The translations under genes were made by a program, and so were the position numbers. Below are positions 18,156-26,342 of a stretch of DNA of 56,846 nt, in pieces. Positions within the stretch are counted from its first letter, which is position 1, and every line of letters begins with the position of its first letter. The DNA lies in assembly GCA_020847975.1 (NCBI GenBank), contig JADLBD010000069.1, forward strand, positions 1 through 56,846, given 5' to 3'. The stretch comes from Bryobacterales bacterium. GTDB lineage: Bacteria; Acidobacteriota; Terriglobia; Bryobacterales; Bryobacteraceae. The notes under the pieces were generated by a model that was given only the letters and a program-made list of their open reading frames with translations, ran no database searches and was not told where the DNA came from.

Positions 18156-18176
18156 AAATATCGTATCACGATATTT
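18156..18176. promoter_or_regulatory. Palindromic MarR-type operator
   Basis: AAATATCGT (18156-18164), spacer ATC, ACGATATTT (18168-18176): a perfect 9-bp inverted repeat in an AT-rich patch, 15 bases before the MarR start. Size and symmetry fit the sites of MarR dimers. Binding here would block the promoter of marR-clc. Confidence 0.7.
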
Positions 18177-18233
18177 CTCGGAGGCAAGCCGCGCCCGCAC
18201 GCCCTTCCTCTGGAGCGATCGCCTTGCGCCGCT

Positions 18234-19436
18234 TCAGGGGCGCACGATGGACCCGTCGAGACGGCGGTCATTGCCCCGGCTTCCGCCCGCGCCCTTGTAG
18301 GGGAATCTTGCGGCGATTTTCTCGTCGATGTCGATGCCCCATCCCGGTTTGTTGTTGGCGTACAGGTAACCCCCGCTGATTTCGGGCGCGCCCGGAAAGA
18401 CTTCGCGGGTGTTCCGCGAGAGCCGGTTCTCTTCCTGGATGCCGAAGTTGTAAGAGGCGAGGTCGAGGTGCAGGTTGATGGCATGTCCGACGGGGGAGAC
18501 GTTGCCGGGACCGTGCCAGGCCGTGCGCACTCCAAACATTTCGCAGCAACATTGTATTTTGCGCGCGAGGCTGAACCCGCCGATGGCGGAGATGTGGATG
18601 CGGATGAAATCGATCCAGCGGTTCTGGACGAGCGGCAGCCACTCGTTGCGGTTCACGAAGAGTTCGCCCATCGCCAGCGGAGCCCCCGTCTGCTGGCGTA
18701 GAATGCCGAACCAGTGGACATCCTCTGGCGCGAACGGGTCTTCGAGGAAGAAGAGGCGGTGGGGTTCGAGGGCCTTCGCCAGTTGCACGGCTTGCGGCGG
18801 AGGCACGCGCTCGTGCACGTCATGAAGCAATTCGACGCCGAACCCGATCTTGCCGCGCAGATGGTCGAACATGCGGATGGTGTTGTTGACGTAAGGGGTG
18901 GGTTCATAGACGGGGGAATCCGGCACGCCGCGTGGACGCGCGCGTCTTACCTCGTCAGAAGTCAAAGACTGCGCGCCGTAAGTGGCAAAGCCGGGAACGG
19001 CGAGTTGCACACGCACGTGGCGGTAGCCCTCGGCCTGGAAGGCTCGCACCTTGTCTTCCAACTCCTGCAAGTCCCCGGCGCTCGCGTGGGTGTAGAGCGG
19101 CACGGCAGTGCGTACGCGCCCGCCGAGCAGCTTGTAGACGGGCATCCCGGCGCGCTTTCCGAGAATATCCCAGAGGGCGCCGTCGACTCCCGAGAGCGCG
19201 TTGTTGAGAGTGACGCCGCTGCGGAAATAGGACGAAACGTAGGCGGATTGCCAGATGTCCTCGATGTTTTCCGGGTCCTTCCCAACGAGGAATGGCTTCA
19301 AATACTGTTCCACCGCCGTGGCAACGGCGAGTGGACGTTCGCGATGCGTGGCGCAGCCGATCCCGTAGAGCCCCGGTTCGCTGGTGAGCACTTTGACAAT
19401 CACCAGGTGGTCGCCGCCCGGTTGTGTGAGGATCAC
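18234..19436 (-). CDS. Enolase-superfamily dehydratase, ManD/RspA-like, N-terminus damaged or frameshifted
   Basis: A 400-residue frame from the GTG at 19436. Metal ligands are seen in LLHDVHERV (Asp, with the ManD-type His two residues on), FFLEDPFAPED (Glu) and LAMGELFVN (Glu). The catalytic His region reads TAWHGPGNVSP. These fit the mannonate dehydratase/RspA group of sugar-acid dehydratases. Homologous sequence continues upstream of the GTG without a start codon: LGVLSSGGAFAAQ, which looks like the end of a Tat signal, and LKITDVKV, the usual first strand. A TGA then closes the frame (19527-19529). So the export signal is probably cut off by a frameshift or rearrangement near 19530. Without the first strand the protein may be impaired. 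Confidence 0.75.
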   Translation of the reverse strand: MILTQPGGDHLVIVKVLTSEPGLYGIGCATHRERPLAVATAVEQYLKPFLVGKDPENIEDIWQSAYVSSYFRSGVTLNNALSGVDGALWDILGKRAGMPVYKLLGGRVRTAVPLYTHASAGDLQELEDKVRAFQAEGYRHVRVQLAVPGFATYGAQSLTSDEVRRARPRGVPDSPVYEPTPYVNNTIRMFDHLRGKIGFGVELLHDVHERVPPPQAVQLAKALEPHRLFFLEDPFAPEDVHWFGILRQQTGAPLAMGELFVNRNEWLPLVQNRWIDFIRIHISAIGGFSLARKIQCCCEMFGVRTAWHGPGNVSPVGHAINLHLDLASYNFGIQEENRLSRNTREVFPGAPEISGGYLYANNKPGWGIDIDEKIAARFPYKGAGGSRGNDRRLDGSIVRP

Positions 19437-19555
19437 CTTGACATCCGTGATCTTGAGGGGGCCCTGTCCGCGCGATTGCTGCGCGGCGAACGCCCCTCCG
19501 GAGGAAAGAACTCCAAGGACATGGCTTCATGGACGTGTAGTGTATCGTAGTAGCA

Positions 19556-20299
19556 ATGTCAGTGAAATCGAGCCGGGACCTGGAAAAGCTGCGCGAAATC
19601 GGACGCATCATTCGTCTTACGTTGGACCATACGGCGAAAGCCGTGCGGCCGGGTATCACCACCTCGGAGTTGGACGCCATCGGGGGACAAGTGCTCGAGG
19701 AGCACGGAGCCGTATCCGCGCCGCCGAAGGTGTACGGCTTCCCCGGAGCGCTGTGCATCAGCGTGAACGACGAAGCCATTCATGGCGTGCCGGGACAACG
19801 CGTGGTGCGCGAGGGCGACCTGGTGAAGCTCGATTGCGTAGCATCGAAAGACGGCTACTACGCCGATGCGGCAGTCACGGTGCGTGTGGGCCGTGTTTCG
19901 TCTGAGGCCGAGGCGCTGGCCCGCTGTGCGGAGAGCGCATTCACCGAGGCGCTGAAAGTGGCTCGCGCCGGTTACCGGATTCACGATATCGGGCGTGCGG
20001 TGGAGCGGGAAACGCTTAGCTGCGGTTTCCGCGTGATTCGCGAGTTGTGCGGCCACGGAGTGGGCCGCACCATTCATGAGGAGCCGCAGGTGCCCAACTA
20101 TCCCGATGCGCGGCACAAGGCGCGGCTGACGGAAGGGCTGGTGATCACAATCGAGCCGATTATCGCCGCCGGGAATGCGAAGCCCGTGCTACAGCGCGAC
20201 CGGTGGACCATCAAGACGCAGGATGGCGGTCTTTCGGCGCATTATGAGCACACTCTCGTGGTTACCGGCGGATCGCCCATTCTCGTTACGGCCGCCTGA
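19556..20299 (+). CDS. map: Methionine aminopeptidase, type I
   Basis: A 247-residue protein. It removes the initiator methionine from nascent proteins in the cytoplasm. The pita-bread fold motifs are present: the substrate-pocket region KVYGFPGALCISVNDEAIHG, metal ligands in VKLDCVASKDGYYADAAVT (two Asp), GHGVGRTIHEEP (His), ITIEPIIAAG (Glu) and AHYEHTLVVT (Glu). Length is typical. The ATG at 19556 has no strong ribosome site. It is divergent from the ManD-like gene, with a short gap. It lies outside the usual ribosomal-protein operon, so it may be a second copy. Confidence 0.92.
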   Translation: MSVKSSRDLEKLREIGRIIRLTLDHTAKAVRPGITTSELDAIGGQVLEEHGAVSAPPKVYGFPGALCISVNDEAIHGVPGQRVVREGDLVKLDCVASKDGYYADAAVTVRVGRVSSEAEALARCAESAFTEALKVARAGYRIHDIGRAVERETLSCGFRVIRELCGHGVGRTIHEEPQVPNYPDARHKARLTEGLVITIEPIIAAGNAKPVLQRDRWTIKTQDGGLSAHYEHTLVVTGGSPILVTAA

Positions 20300-20386
20300 T
20301 TTATTGCGTCGCTGGTGTCGTACCTCGCGTGACCCGGGAGGGCGCTTCTCTGGCGCGCAGTGGATGATCGGCGGAGGATTCACGGC

Positions 20387-21261
20387 GTGAACAGTTTGCA
20401 GTTGGCGGGTTCGGAAAAGCGCGGGCTGCTGGCGGAGAAGGACATGCCCAAGCCGAAACCCGAAGCCGGAGAAGTGCTGGTGCGTGTGCGCGCGGCAGGC
20501 ATTACGATTACGGAATTGCAGTGGTATCCCGCCTCTCACACGAGGGACGGCAGCGGTGCCGGCGCACGAGTTCTCCGGTGAAATTGCCGAAGTAGGGGAG
20601 GGAGTCACCGGCCTGAGAGCCGGTGATGCCGTATACGGAATGAATGACTGGTTTGCTGAGGGAGCGCTGGCCGAATACTGCATCACACGCCCTGAGTGGA
20701 TCGCTCCCAAGCCCGCCTGCTTGACCACGCCGCTGCCGCCTCCGTGCCGATTGGCGCTCTCACCGCATGGCAGGGACTCTTCGACCGCGCGCAATTGCGC
20801 GCCGCAGAGAATCTTCTGGTGCATGGAGGAGCGGGAGCGGTGGGAGTGTACGTCATCCAGTTGGCTCACCGGCATGCATGTCACCGCGACCGCATCCGCG
20901 CACAACCTCGGGTTTGTGAAATCACTGGGCGCGGATGAAGTGATCGACTACCGAGCCACGCCTTTCGAGGAAGCGGTGGGCGGTATGGATGTCATTTTCG
21001 ATGCCGTTGGCGGAGAGACGCTGGCGCGCTCGTGGCAGGTGCTCAAACCGGGTGGACGGCTGGTGACCATTGCGGGAGAGGAAAGTGCGTCCACGGATGA
21101 GCGGGTCAAACACGCGTTCTTCATCGTCGAGGCACGGCGGGATCAACTGGTGGAGATCGCGAGGTTGCTGGACGCCGGGCAACTGCGGGGGCGTGGAAGG
21201 TGCTGGTGGTCTTATAGGCGGAACTGCGCAGCAGGGCGCCGTGCTTCTGAAGACCACATGA
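20387..21261 (+). pseudogene. Zinc-type alcohol dehydrogenase / quinone reductase, multiply frameshifted
   Basis: Homology to the NADPH:quinone reductase branch of medium-chain dehydrogenases runs through at least four frame changes. MNSLQLAGSEKRGLLAEKD...AGITITELQW is followed near 20556 by VPAHEFSGEIAEVGEGV, near 20715 by LLDHAAAASVPIGALTAWQG and HGGAGAVGVYVIQLA, near 20875 by ATASAHNLGFVKSLGADEV...GGRLVTIAGE, and near 21185 by a worn end, GAVLLKTT. Segments are in order and nearly complete, so decay is by small indels. The 3' end overlaps the left direct repeat that borders the ATPase cassette. Confidence 0.85.
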
Positions 21262-21385
21262 TTCGACCGCGGGAATAGTGAAGTTCACCTGGTAGAGCCC
21301 CGCATAACCGGGAGCCAATCTCGAGAAGCTGACGTCAGCCGCAATACCGCCGGCCTCAATTCGCGCCGCCACCACCGTGGAACTC
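21241..21385. repeat. Left direct repeat, partial copy of the 3' end of the TIGR03437 gene
   Basis: 145 bases that align with 23179-23392 in the same orientation. Identity is high at both ends; it begins with the shared CTTCTGAAGACCAC and ends with ACCGTGGAACTC. About 68 bases of the right copy (after ACCGCGG) are missing here. On the minus strand it encodes the tail fragment ADVSFSRLAPGYAGLYQVNF. The copies flank the ATPase/TOPRIM-like pair. Confidence 0.8.
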
Positions 21386-21427
21386 ACATTCCTCTTCGCG
21401 GCCGGGCCTCGGGGTATCATCTTCTTT

Positions 21428-22537
21428 GTGATTCGCCGCTTCTACGTCCACAACTACCGCTGCCTGGAGAATTTCGATCTGCCGCTTTCGGGAAGGTCGT
21501 CTCTCCTCCTTATTGGCAAGAACGGCGCAGGGAAGACAACAATCGGCCATGCGCTGGAGGTGCTTCAGAAGATCGCGCGGGGAACGAATCGAGTCGGCGA
21601 TCTGGTGAAGCCGAAAGATCTGTCTCGTGGACGTACAGATGTACCTGTGCGATTTGAGATCGAAGTTGAGTTGGGGACAAAGTACTACGCATATACAGTC
21701 GCGTTCGAACTTCCCCAAGGCTTCAAAGAGCTTCGCGTCCTCGAAGAAACGCTGCGTGTCGATTCCCGGCCGGTTTATAGCCGCGAGGTAGCGCAAGTCC
21801 AACTGGAAAGGCCCGGTAAAGACAAGGAGGCGAACTTCCTGATCGACTGGCATCTGGTGGGACTGCCGATTATTCAGCAACAGTCCACCACCGATCCCCT
21901 ATTCTTGTTCAAGCAGTGGCTGGCTCGCATGCTGATCCTCCAGCCAGTGCCCGTGTTGATTGGTGGCGAGTCCAAGGATGAAACCCTGGAGCCGAACCGT
22001 TACGTTTCGAATTTTGCATCCTGGTTTGCGGGCGTCCTGGCGTACGCACCGTCGGCTTATGCCAGGATCGAGGAATGCCTCAAGCCAGTCCTGCCTGACC
22101 TGAAGGACATTCGAAATCCCCTGATCGGAGCGGAGTCGCGCAGCCTGATAGTACAGTTCACGAACGACCAGGGAACCCTGAATGTGCCATTTGAAGATCT
22201 TTCCGACGGCGAGAAGTGTTTCTTCGTCGGCGCCCTGGTTCGGGCCGCTAATGAAGCCTACGGACCGTTGTTCTGCTTCTGGGATGAGCCGGACAATTTC
22301 CTTGCGCTCTCCGAGATTGCTCATTTTGTCATGGCTCTTCGACGCACCTTCCAATCCGGAGGCCAGTTCGTGGCCGCTTCACACAACGCTGAAGCCATTC
22401 GCAGATTTTCGAACGAGAATACGATGATTCTGTACAGACGCAGTCACCTTGAGCCCACGACCGTCCGCCCGCTGGATCAGGTTCAGTTCAGTGGAGACCT
22501 CGTAGGCGCTCTCGTCCGCGGCGACGTAGAGCCATGA
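21428..22537 (+). CDS. ABC-class AAA ATPase (AAA_21/OLD-like), candidate defence sensor
   Basis: 369 residues from the GTG at 21428, chosen since IRRFYVHNYRCLENFDL is the usual start of this family; the ATG at 21377 lies in the repeat. Motifs: Walker A GKNGAGKTT (30-38), signature LSDGEKCFF (about 258), Walker B FCFWDEPDN (about 282-290) and the switch His in AASHNAEA (about 319). It has a short insert instead of a long coiled coil. Such RecF/OLD-type ATPases are partners of nucleases or other effectors in many anti-phage systems. Its TGA overlaps the ATG of the next gene, so the two are translated together. The role in defence is inferred from this pairing and the mobile-looking setting. Codon use and GC content look lower than in the neighbours. 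Confidence 0.85.
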   Translation: MIRRFYVHNYRCLENFDLPLSGRSSLLLIGKNGAGKTTIGHALEVLQKIARGTNRVGDLVKPKDLSRGRTDVPVRFEIEVELGTKYYAYTVAFELPQGFKELRVLEETLRVDSRPVYSREVAQVQLERPGKDKEANFLIDWHLVGLPIIQQQSTTDPLFLFKQWLARMLILQPVPVLIGGESKDETLEPNRYVSNFASWFAGVLAYAPSAYARIEECLKPVLPDLKDIRNPLIGAESRSLIVQFTNDQGTLNVPFEDLSDGEKCFFVGALVRAANEAYGPLFCFWDEPDNFLALSEIAHFVMALRRTFQSGGQFVAASHNAEAIRRFSNENTMILYRRSHLEPTTVRPLDQVQFSGDLVGALVRGDVEP

Positions 22538-23031
22538 GCGTCAACAGATATCAACCACATGTCCTTGTACTCCCCGAGGACGACGCGAATCGCCAGATAG
22601 CAAACGGCTTTCTCTTAGGATTGCCTCACGGCGTATCTCACAAAATTCAGGTTTTGCCGGAGGCGGGCGGTTGGATGGAGGTTTTGGATTCTTTTCTCCG
22701 AGACCACTCGGCGCCAATGGCAAGATACGTCGAAAGGGTCATGATTCTGTTGATTGACTTCGATGGTTTCGAAAAACGGCTGGACACGGCGAGAGCAAGG
22801 ATTCCAAGCAATCTCGTGGACAGGGTGTTTATTCTCGGAGCCCGGACAGAACCTGAGGAACTTAAAGCCGCAAACCTGGGCAGCTATGAACGAATCGGCT
22901 TGGCGATGGCTAAAAATTGCCGCGAGAATCCCGGTACGATTTGGAGCCATGACTTTCTGCGGAACAATGACAATGAACTCTCGCGCCTGCGGACCGCCGT
23001 GAACGCGATCCTCTTTCCCTCTACGCCTTGA
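22534..23031 (+). CDS. Small TOPRIM-like protein, partner of the AAA ATPase
   Basis: A 165-residue protein with no family I can name. An acidic motif at the end of the first strand (VLVLPEDDANRQIANGFL, E15-D17) and a second in ILLIDFDGFEKRL (D75, D77) have the spacing and strand context of a TOPRIM or DUF4276/DUF4435-like nuclease core. RVFILGARTEPEELK (around 98-111) adds further acids. The C-terminal half is helical (WSHDFLRNNDNELSRLRTAV). It has no signal peptide or membrane helix. The start overlaps the ATPase stop (ATGA). By analogy with ATPase-TOPRIM pairs it could be the effector. This fold call is by eye only. Confidence 0.6.
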   Translation: MSVNRYQPHVLVLPEDDANRQIANGFLLGLPHGVSHKIQVLPEAGGWMEVLDSFLRDHSAPMARYVERVMILLIDFDGFEKRLDTARARIPSNLVDRVFILGARTEPEELKAANLGSYERIGLAMAKNCRENPGTIWSHDFLRNNDNELSRLRTAVNAILFPSTP

Positions 23032-23079
23032 CAACTTGCAGACGGACACACGGCTTCAGGGAGGCGCGCTGAATGGAGG

Positions 23080-23178
23080 CGAACAGAGGGAGTTTCGCGA
23101 TCCGTTCAGGGTTGCGACGTGCCCGCCAATCCCGCGGCGTATTCGTTGCATGCGACGGTGGTTCCGCGCGGAAGCCTG
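23080..23178 (+). pseudogene. Remnant of a secreted acidobacterial protein
   Basis: One frame reads SVQGCDVPANPAAYSLHATV then VPRGSL. A C-x-V-P-x-x-x-x-A-Y-S-L-N-x-T-V-V-P pattern recurs in secreted proteins of Solibacter-like genomes, from my general knowledge of these families. No start or further domain is present, and the frame runs into the right direct repeat. It is probably debris from the recombination that built this region. Confidence 0.4.
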
Positions 23179-23392
23179 GCGCTTCTGAAGACCACCTCAT
23201 TCCACCGCGGTGTTATACGTCTCCGTGGCGAAGCCCTGAGTAATGACCAGCGGAACAATGCCGGAAGGCGCCGCCGCGGGTATGCTGAAGTTCACCTGGT
23301 AGAGCCCCGCATAACCGGGAGCCAATCCCGAGAAGCTGACATCAGCCGCAATGCCGCCGACCTCAATTCGCGCCGCGGCCACCGTGGAACTC
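23179..23392. repeat. Right direct repeat, 3' end of the TIGR03437 gene
   Basis: 214 bases, the full version of the repeat at 21241-21385. Most of it is the coding 3' end of the SBBP/TIGR03437 gene. The first 17 bases lie beyond that gene's stop and match the end of the dehydrogenase pseudogene next to the left copy. The repeat thus spans the junction between two convergent genes. Confidence 0.8.
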
Positions 23393-26079
23393 GGTGGTGA
23401 GGAGGGGGCGGCCTCGCCGGAGGCTACAGGCGGATCGACGGCTCCCATCCCGGTGCCGTAGAGCAATAGCAGTTCGCCGCGGCGCGCCGGATTGGCGGCG
23501 CTGATCAGCGAGCCGTCCGAGGCGCGCACGATGAGGGCGAGCCCTTCGCTGTTCTGGAAAACATACGGCCAGCCCCCGGTGGAGGCGTGGAACCAGAGAG
23601 GCAGGCTGCCGCCACGCGGAGTGCGGACCGCTACGCTCACCGGGCGAGAGGAGTCCCGAGGGCTCAGTTCCCTGGGAAACAGGAAGTTGATCTGCTCGAT
23701 ACCGTTTCCATTGGCAACCGCCAGCAGCGGGACCGGTTTCCCGTTCAATTCGACCGAGACGCCATCGAGAGTGGTTGGCAAGGGGAAGGAGTCCGCGGAT
23801 TCTATCCTCAGATGGTTCGTGATCCCCAAGCCGAAGATGGTCGCGAGCAGCCCTCCTGGAAGGTTCTCCTGGCGGCGGTAAGTGGCGGACTCCACCAACC
23901 AATCCATGCGGACCAGTGACGCTGTGCTGCGCGGATCGACCTTCACCACGAAAGTACTCGGCGGATGCCAGGCGTCCGACTCCGGGGATTCCGCCAGCGG
24001 TATCGCCGGAGCCGTGAATTGCGACGATCCCGCGGCGTACAGGTTCCCCTTGGCATCGAAAGCAACCCCGCGCACGGCGTCATGATCCTGGCCGCCGAGA
24101 TAACTTGAAAACATCAGAGAACCGGTCTTCGTATCCACCAACGCAACGAACCCATCCCGGCAAGGATACAGCGTGGTTGTCCCCCCAGGACCCAACGTCC
24201 CATTGAGCGGAGGACAGAACGAGCGCAGTGAGCCGTCCGGCTGGCGATAGTCGCCCCGCCCCGGTTGGATCGGATCGAGTTCCGGGAAGTTCGGCGAAGT
24301 TGTCCACCCGCCAACAGCCATGCGGCTCTCGGAGTCCAAAGCAAGAGTCATCGCCTGATCGTCGCCCGCTCCACCCAGGTAACTGGCATAGAGCAGCCTC
24401 CCTCCAGTTGGGTCCACTTTGACCGCAAAGGCGTCCGATGTTCCGCCAGCGTGGCCGGCTTGAAAACCGCCGGGCTGGATGGGAAAGTCGTGGGATGCCG
24501 TCCAGCCGGTGACATATGCGTTTCCCACGGAGTCCACGGCAACGGCCTGAGGCTCGTCATCGGCGCTGCCGCCCAGATAGGAGCAATAGACCAGGGCCGA
24601 GCCGGAGGGATTCAGCTTCGCGATGAATCCATCGGTGAATAGAGAGGTTCCCGCGTATTTGGCTTGAAAAGCACTGGCAGTAATTGGAAAATCGAGGGAA
24701 TATGTTGACCCGGCGACATAGGCATTTCCCGCTTCATCGGCGCCGATGGCGCGAACGATGTCATTCGAACTGCCGCCCAGATACGTGAGATACTCCACGG
24801 CCCCGGCCGCATTCAGTTTCCCTACATAGCCTTCCACGGCTCCTTTGCGTGTTCGCTGGAACGCCGTGGGCGTAACGGGAAGAACTTCGTCTATGGCTCG
24901 GCCGGCAAAATAAACATTGCCGCGAGGATCGGCCGCGAGGCAAACAACGTCGGAAATCAGACGAAACACGTAGGTCAAAGCGGAGGCGGCAGGGTTAAGC
25001 TTGGCTACAAAACTCGGGGAAGACCCACCGCCAGGAAAATCGGTCGAAGTGGTCTTGCCGGCGAGATAGATATTCCCCTGAGTATCCACTGTAATCGCGG
25101 ACACGCTCTCCTCGCCGCTGCCGCCGAGCAACGTCGAAAAGATCAGGGCGCCGGAGGGATCCAGTTTGGCGAGAAAGATGTCGGTTTTCCCGCGCCTCGT
25201 GTTTTGGACCGCTCCCGGCGTCACGGGGAAATCGCCGGTCATCACCGTGCCGGCAAGATACGTATTTCCCTCCGCATCAACAGTGAAGGCGGTCAACTCA
25301 TCGAAGGTTGCCAGGTTCGTGCCGGGGGGCCCGCCGGTTGGCAGCGCTGGCGTGCCGCTGAGGCCGTTTGCCCACACCACAACCGGGTCCACAACCATCG
25401 CTTTGGCTCGGTCATAGCTCCCCACGGCGATGGTTACCTGGCAGCCCTTGGTCAATCGGTAGCTACCTTCGACCGGGATAATGGCTGCTCCGGCCGTTTG
25501 GTACATGCGCGGCTTGCGGTGGCGGATGGCAGCGTACCCGTTGGAAACCACGAGATCTCCCTCGGAGCCGATGCTACACTGCGCGCGGTTGTCGAAATCC
25601 AGCCGGATTGTCGCCGGATCCGAACCCCGGGCAAGTAGAAAGTCGTACTCGAGATTGCCGGATTCTTCATAAAATATCAGGTCAATGCCTGGATACAGTT
25701 CCGTCAACTTCACTTTGTCGAACACCGCGGCGGAATGCTGATAGCGGCCGATCAGATAATTTCTGCGCGCCCGCTGCATTCCTAAACCTTCCGGCACGAT
25801 ACCGTGCCGCGAATCTTGATACCGCATGATCAAGGGCTTGGATGCATCCTTGCCGTAGAAGTCCGCCTGCCCTCCGGCGATGCGAACAGCCATTCCCCGC
25901 CCATGGTTCCAAAGGAACGCCGCGCTCGCGCCGTCGGCTTCAAAACCGCTCCAGTCAGGCCGATGGAACCCCGACGCCGTTGCCAGGCCTGCGCTTAGAA
26001 AAGAGGAGAGAATGGAAACCTGAGCAAGAGCCAAGAATGGGCGCCTTGCGTGGAAGAAGGATACCGAACACAACAGCAT
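23197..26079 (-). CDS. Secreted SBBP-repeat beta-propeller protein with TIGR03437 C-terminal domain
   Basis: About 960 residues. The start at 26079 has GAGG 8 bases upstream; an ATG at 26094 lacks a site. A signal peptide (to about ATASG) is followed by a DUF7948-like domain (FLWNHGRGMAVRIAGGQADF, GIDLIFYEESGNLEYDFLL). About eight SBBP repeats come next, of the form DSVGNAYVTGWTASHDFPI and GSALVYCSYLGGSADDEPQA. The last 215 residues (VESATYRRQENLPGGLLATI to the end) are the Solibacter-type C-terminal domain TIGR03437, with GIAADVSFSGLAPGYAGLYQ. This is a surface or periplasmic protein; ligand unknown. The 3' end is duplicated at 21241-21385. A good sigma-70 promoter lies at 26219-26247. Confidence 0.88.
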   Translation of the reverse strand: MLLCSVSFFHARRPFLALAQVSILSSFLSAGLATASGFHRPDWSGFEADGASAAFLWNHGRGMAVRIAGGQADFYGKDASKPLIMRYQDSRHGIVPEGLGMQRARRNYLIGRYQHSAAVFDKVKLTELYPGIDLIFYEESGNLEYDFLLARGSDPATIRLDFDNRAQCSIGSEGDLVVSNGYAAIRHRKPRMYQTAGAAIIPVEGSYRLTKGCQVTIAVGSYDRAKAMVVDPVVVWANGLSGTPALPTGGPPGTNLATFDELTAFTVDAEGNTYLAGTVMTGDFPVTPGAVQNTRRGKTDIFLAKLDPSGALIFSTLLGGSGEESVSAITVDTQGNIYLAGKTTSTDFPGGGSSPSFVAKLNPAASALTYVFRLISDVVCLAADPRGNVYFAGRAIDEVLPVTPTAFQRTRKGAVEGYVGKLNAAGAVEYLTYLGGSSNDIVRAIGADEAGNAYVAGSTYSLDFPITASAFQAKYAGTSLFTDGFIAKLNPSGSALVYCSYLGGSADDEPQAVAVDSVGNAYVTGWTASHDFPIQPGGFQAGHAGGTSDAFAVKVDPTGGRLLYASYLGGAGDDQAMTLALDSESRMAVGGWTTSPNFPELDPIQPGRGDYRQPDGSLRSFCPPLNGTLGPGGTTTLYPCRDGFVALVDTKTGSLMFSSYLGGQDHDAVRGVAFDAKGNLYAAGSSQFTAPAIPLAESPESDAWHPPSTFVVKVDPRSTASLVRMDWLVESATYRRQENLPGGLLATIFGLGITNHLRIESADSFPLPTTLDGVSVELNGKPVPLLAVANGNGIEQINFLFPRELSPRDSSRPVSVAVRTPRGGSLPLWFHASTGGWPYVFQNSEGLALIVRASDGSLISAANPARRGELLLLYGTGMGAVDPPVASGEAAPSSPPSSTVAAARIEVGGIAADVSFSGLAPGYAGLYQVNFSIPAAAPSGIVPLVITQGFATETYNTAVE

Positions 26080-26218
26080 GGCTTTACCTCGCATGCCAGT
26101 GCTCAGCCAATACCCAGCTTTGACCTGCGCTGACTTGATATTGACGATCCTCGTTCAAGGCCCGATCCACGTGTGAACACGGCCCTGCATTCAAAGGAAT
26201 ACGCCACCCTTAATAAGA

Positions 26219-26247
26219 AGTATACGCGGACATTATAATTAAGTCAA
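26219..26247 (-). promoter_or_regulatory. Sigma-70 promoter with overlapping inverted repeat
   Basis: On the minus strand TTGACT (26242-26247) and TATACT (26219-26224) are 17 bases apart, near consensus, and point at the SBBP gene. The leader would be about 130 bases. ACATTATA (26230-26237) and TATAATGT (26250-26257) form an 8-bp inverted repeat around the -35 box and could bind a regulator. Confidence 0.6.
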
Positions 26248-26342
26248 CGTATAATGTATAGCTGTGAGGTATTATGTCGCCTGCGCTCGTGATTTCTACA
26301 TGAGTCGCCAGGATCGCTCATGGCGTACGGGAGTCGCCTGTG

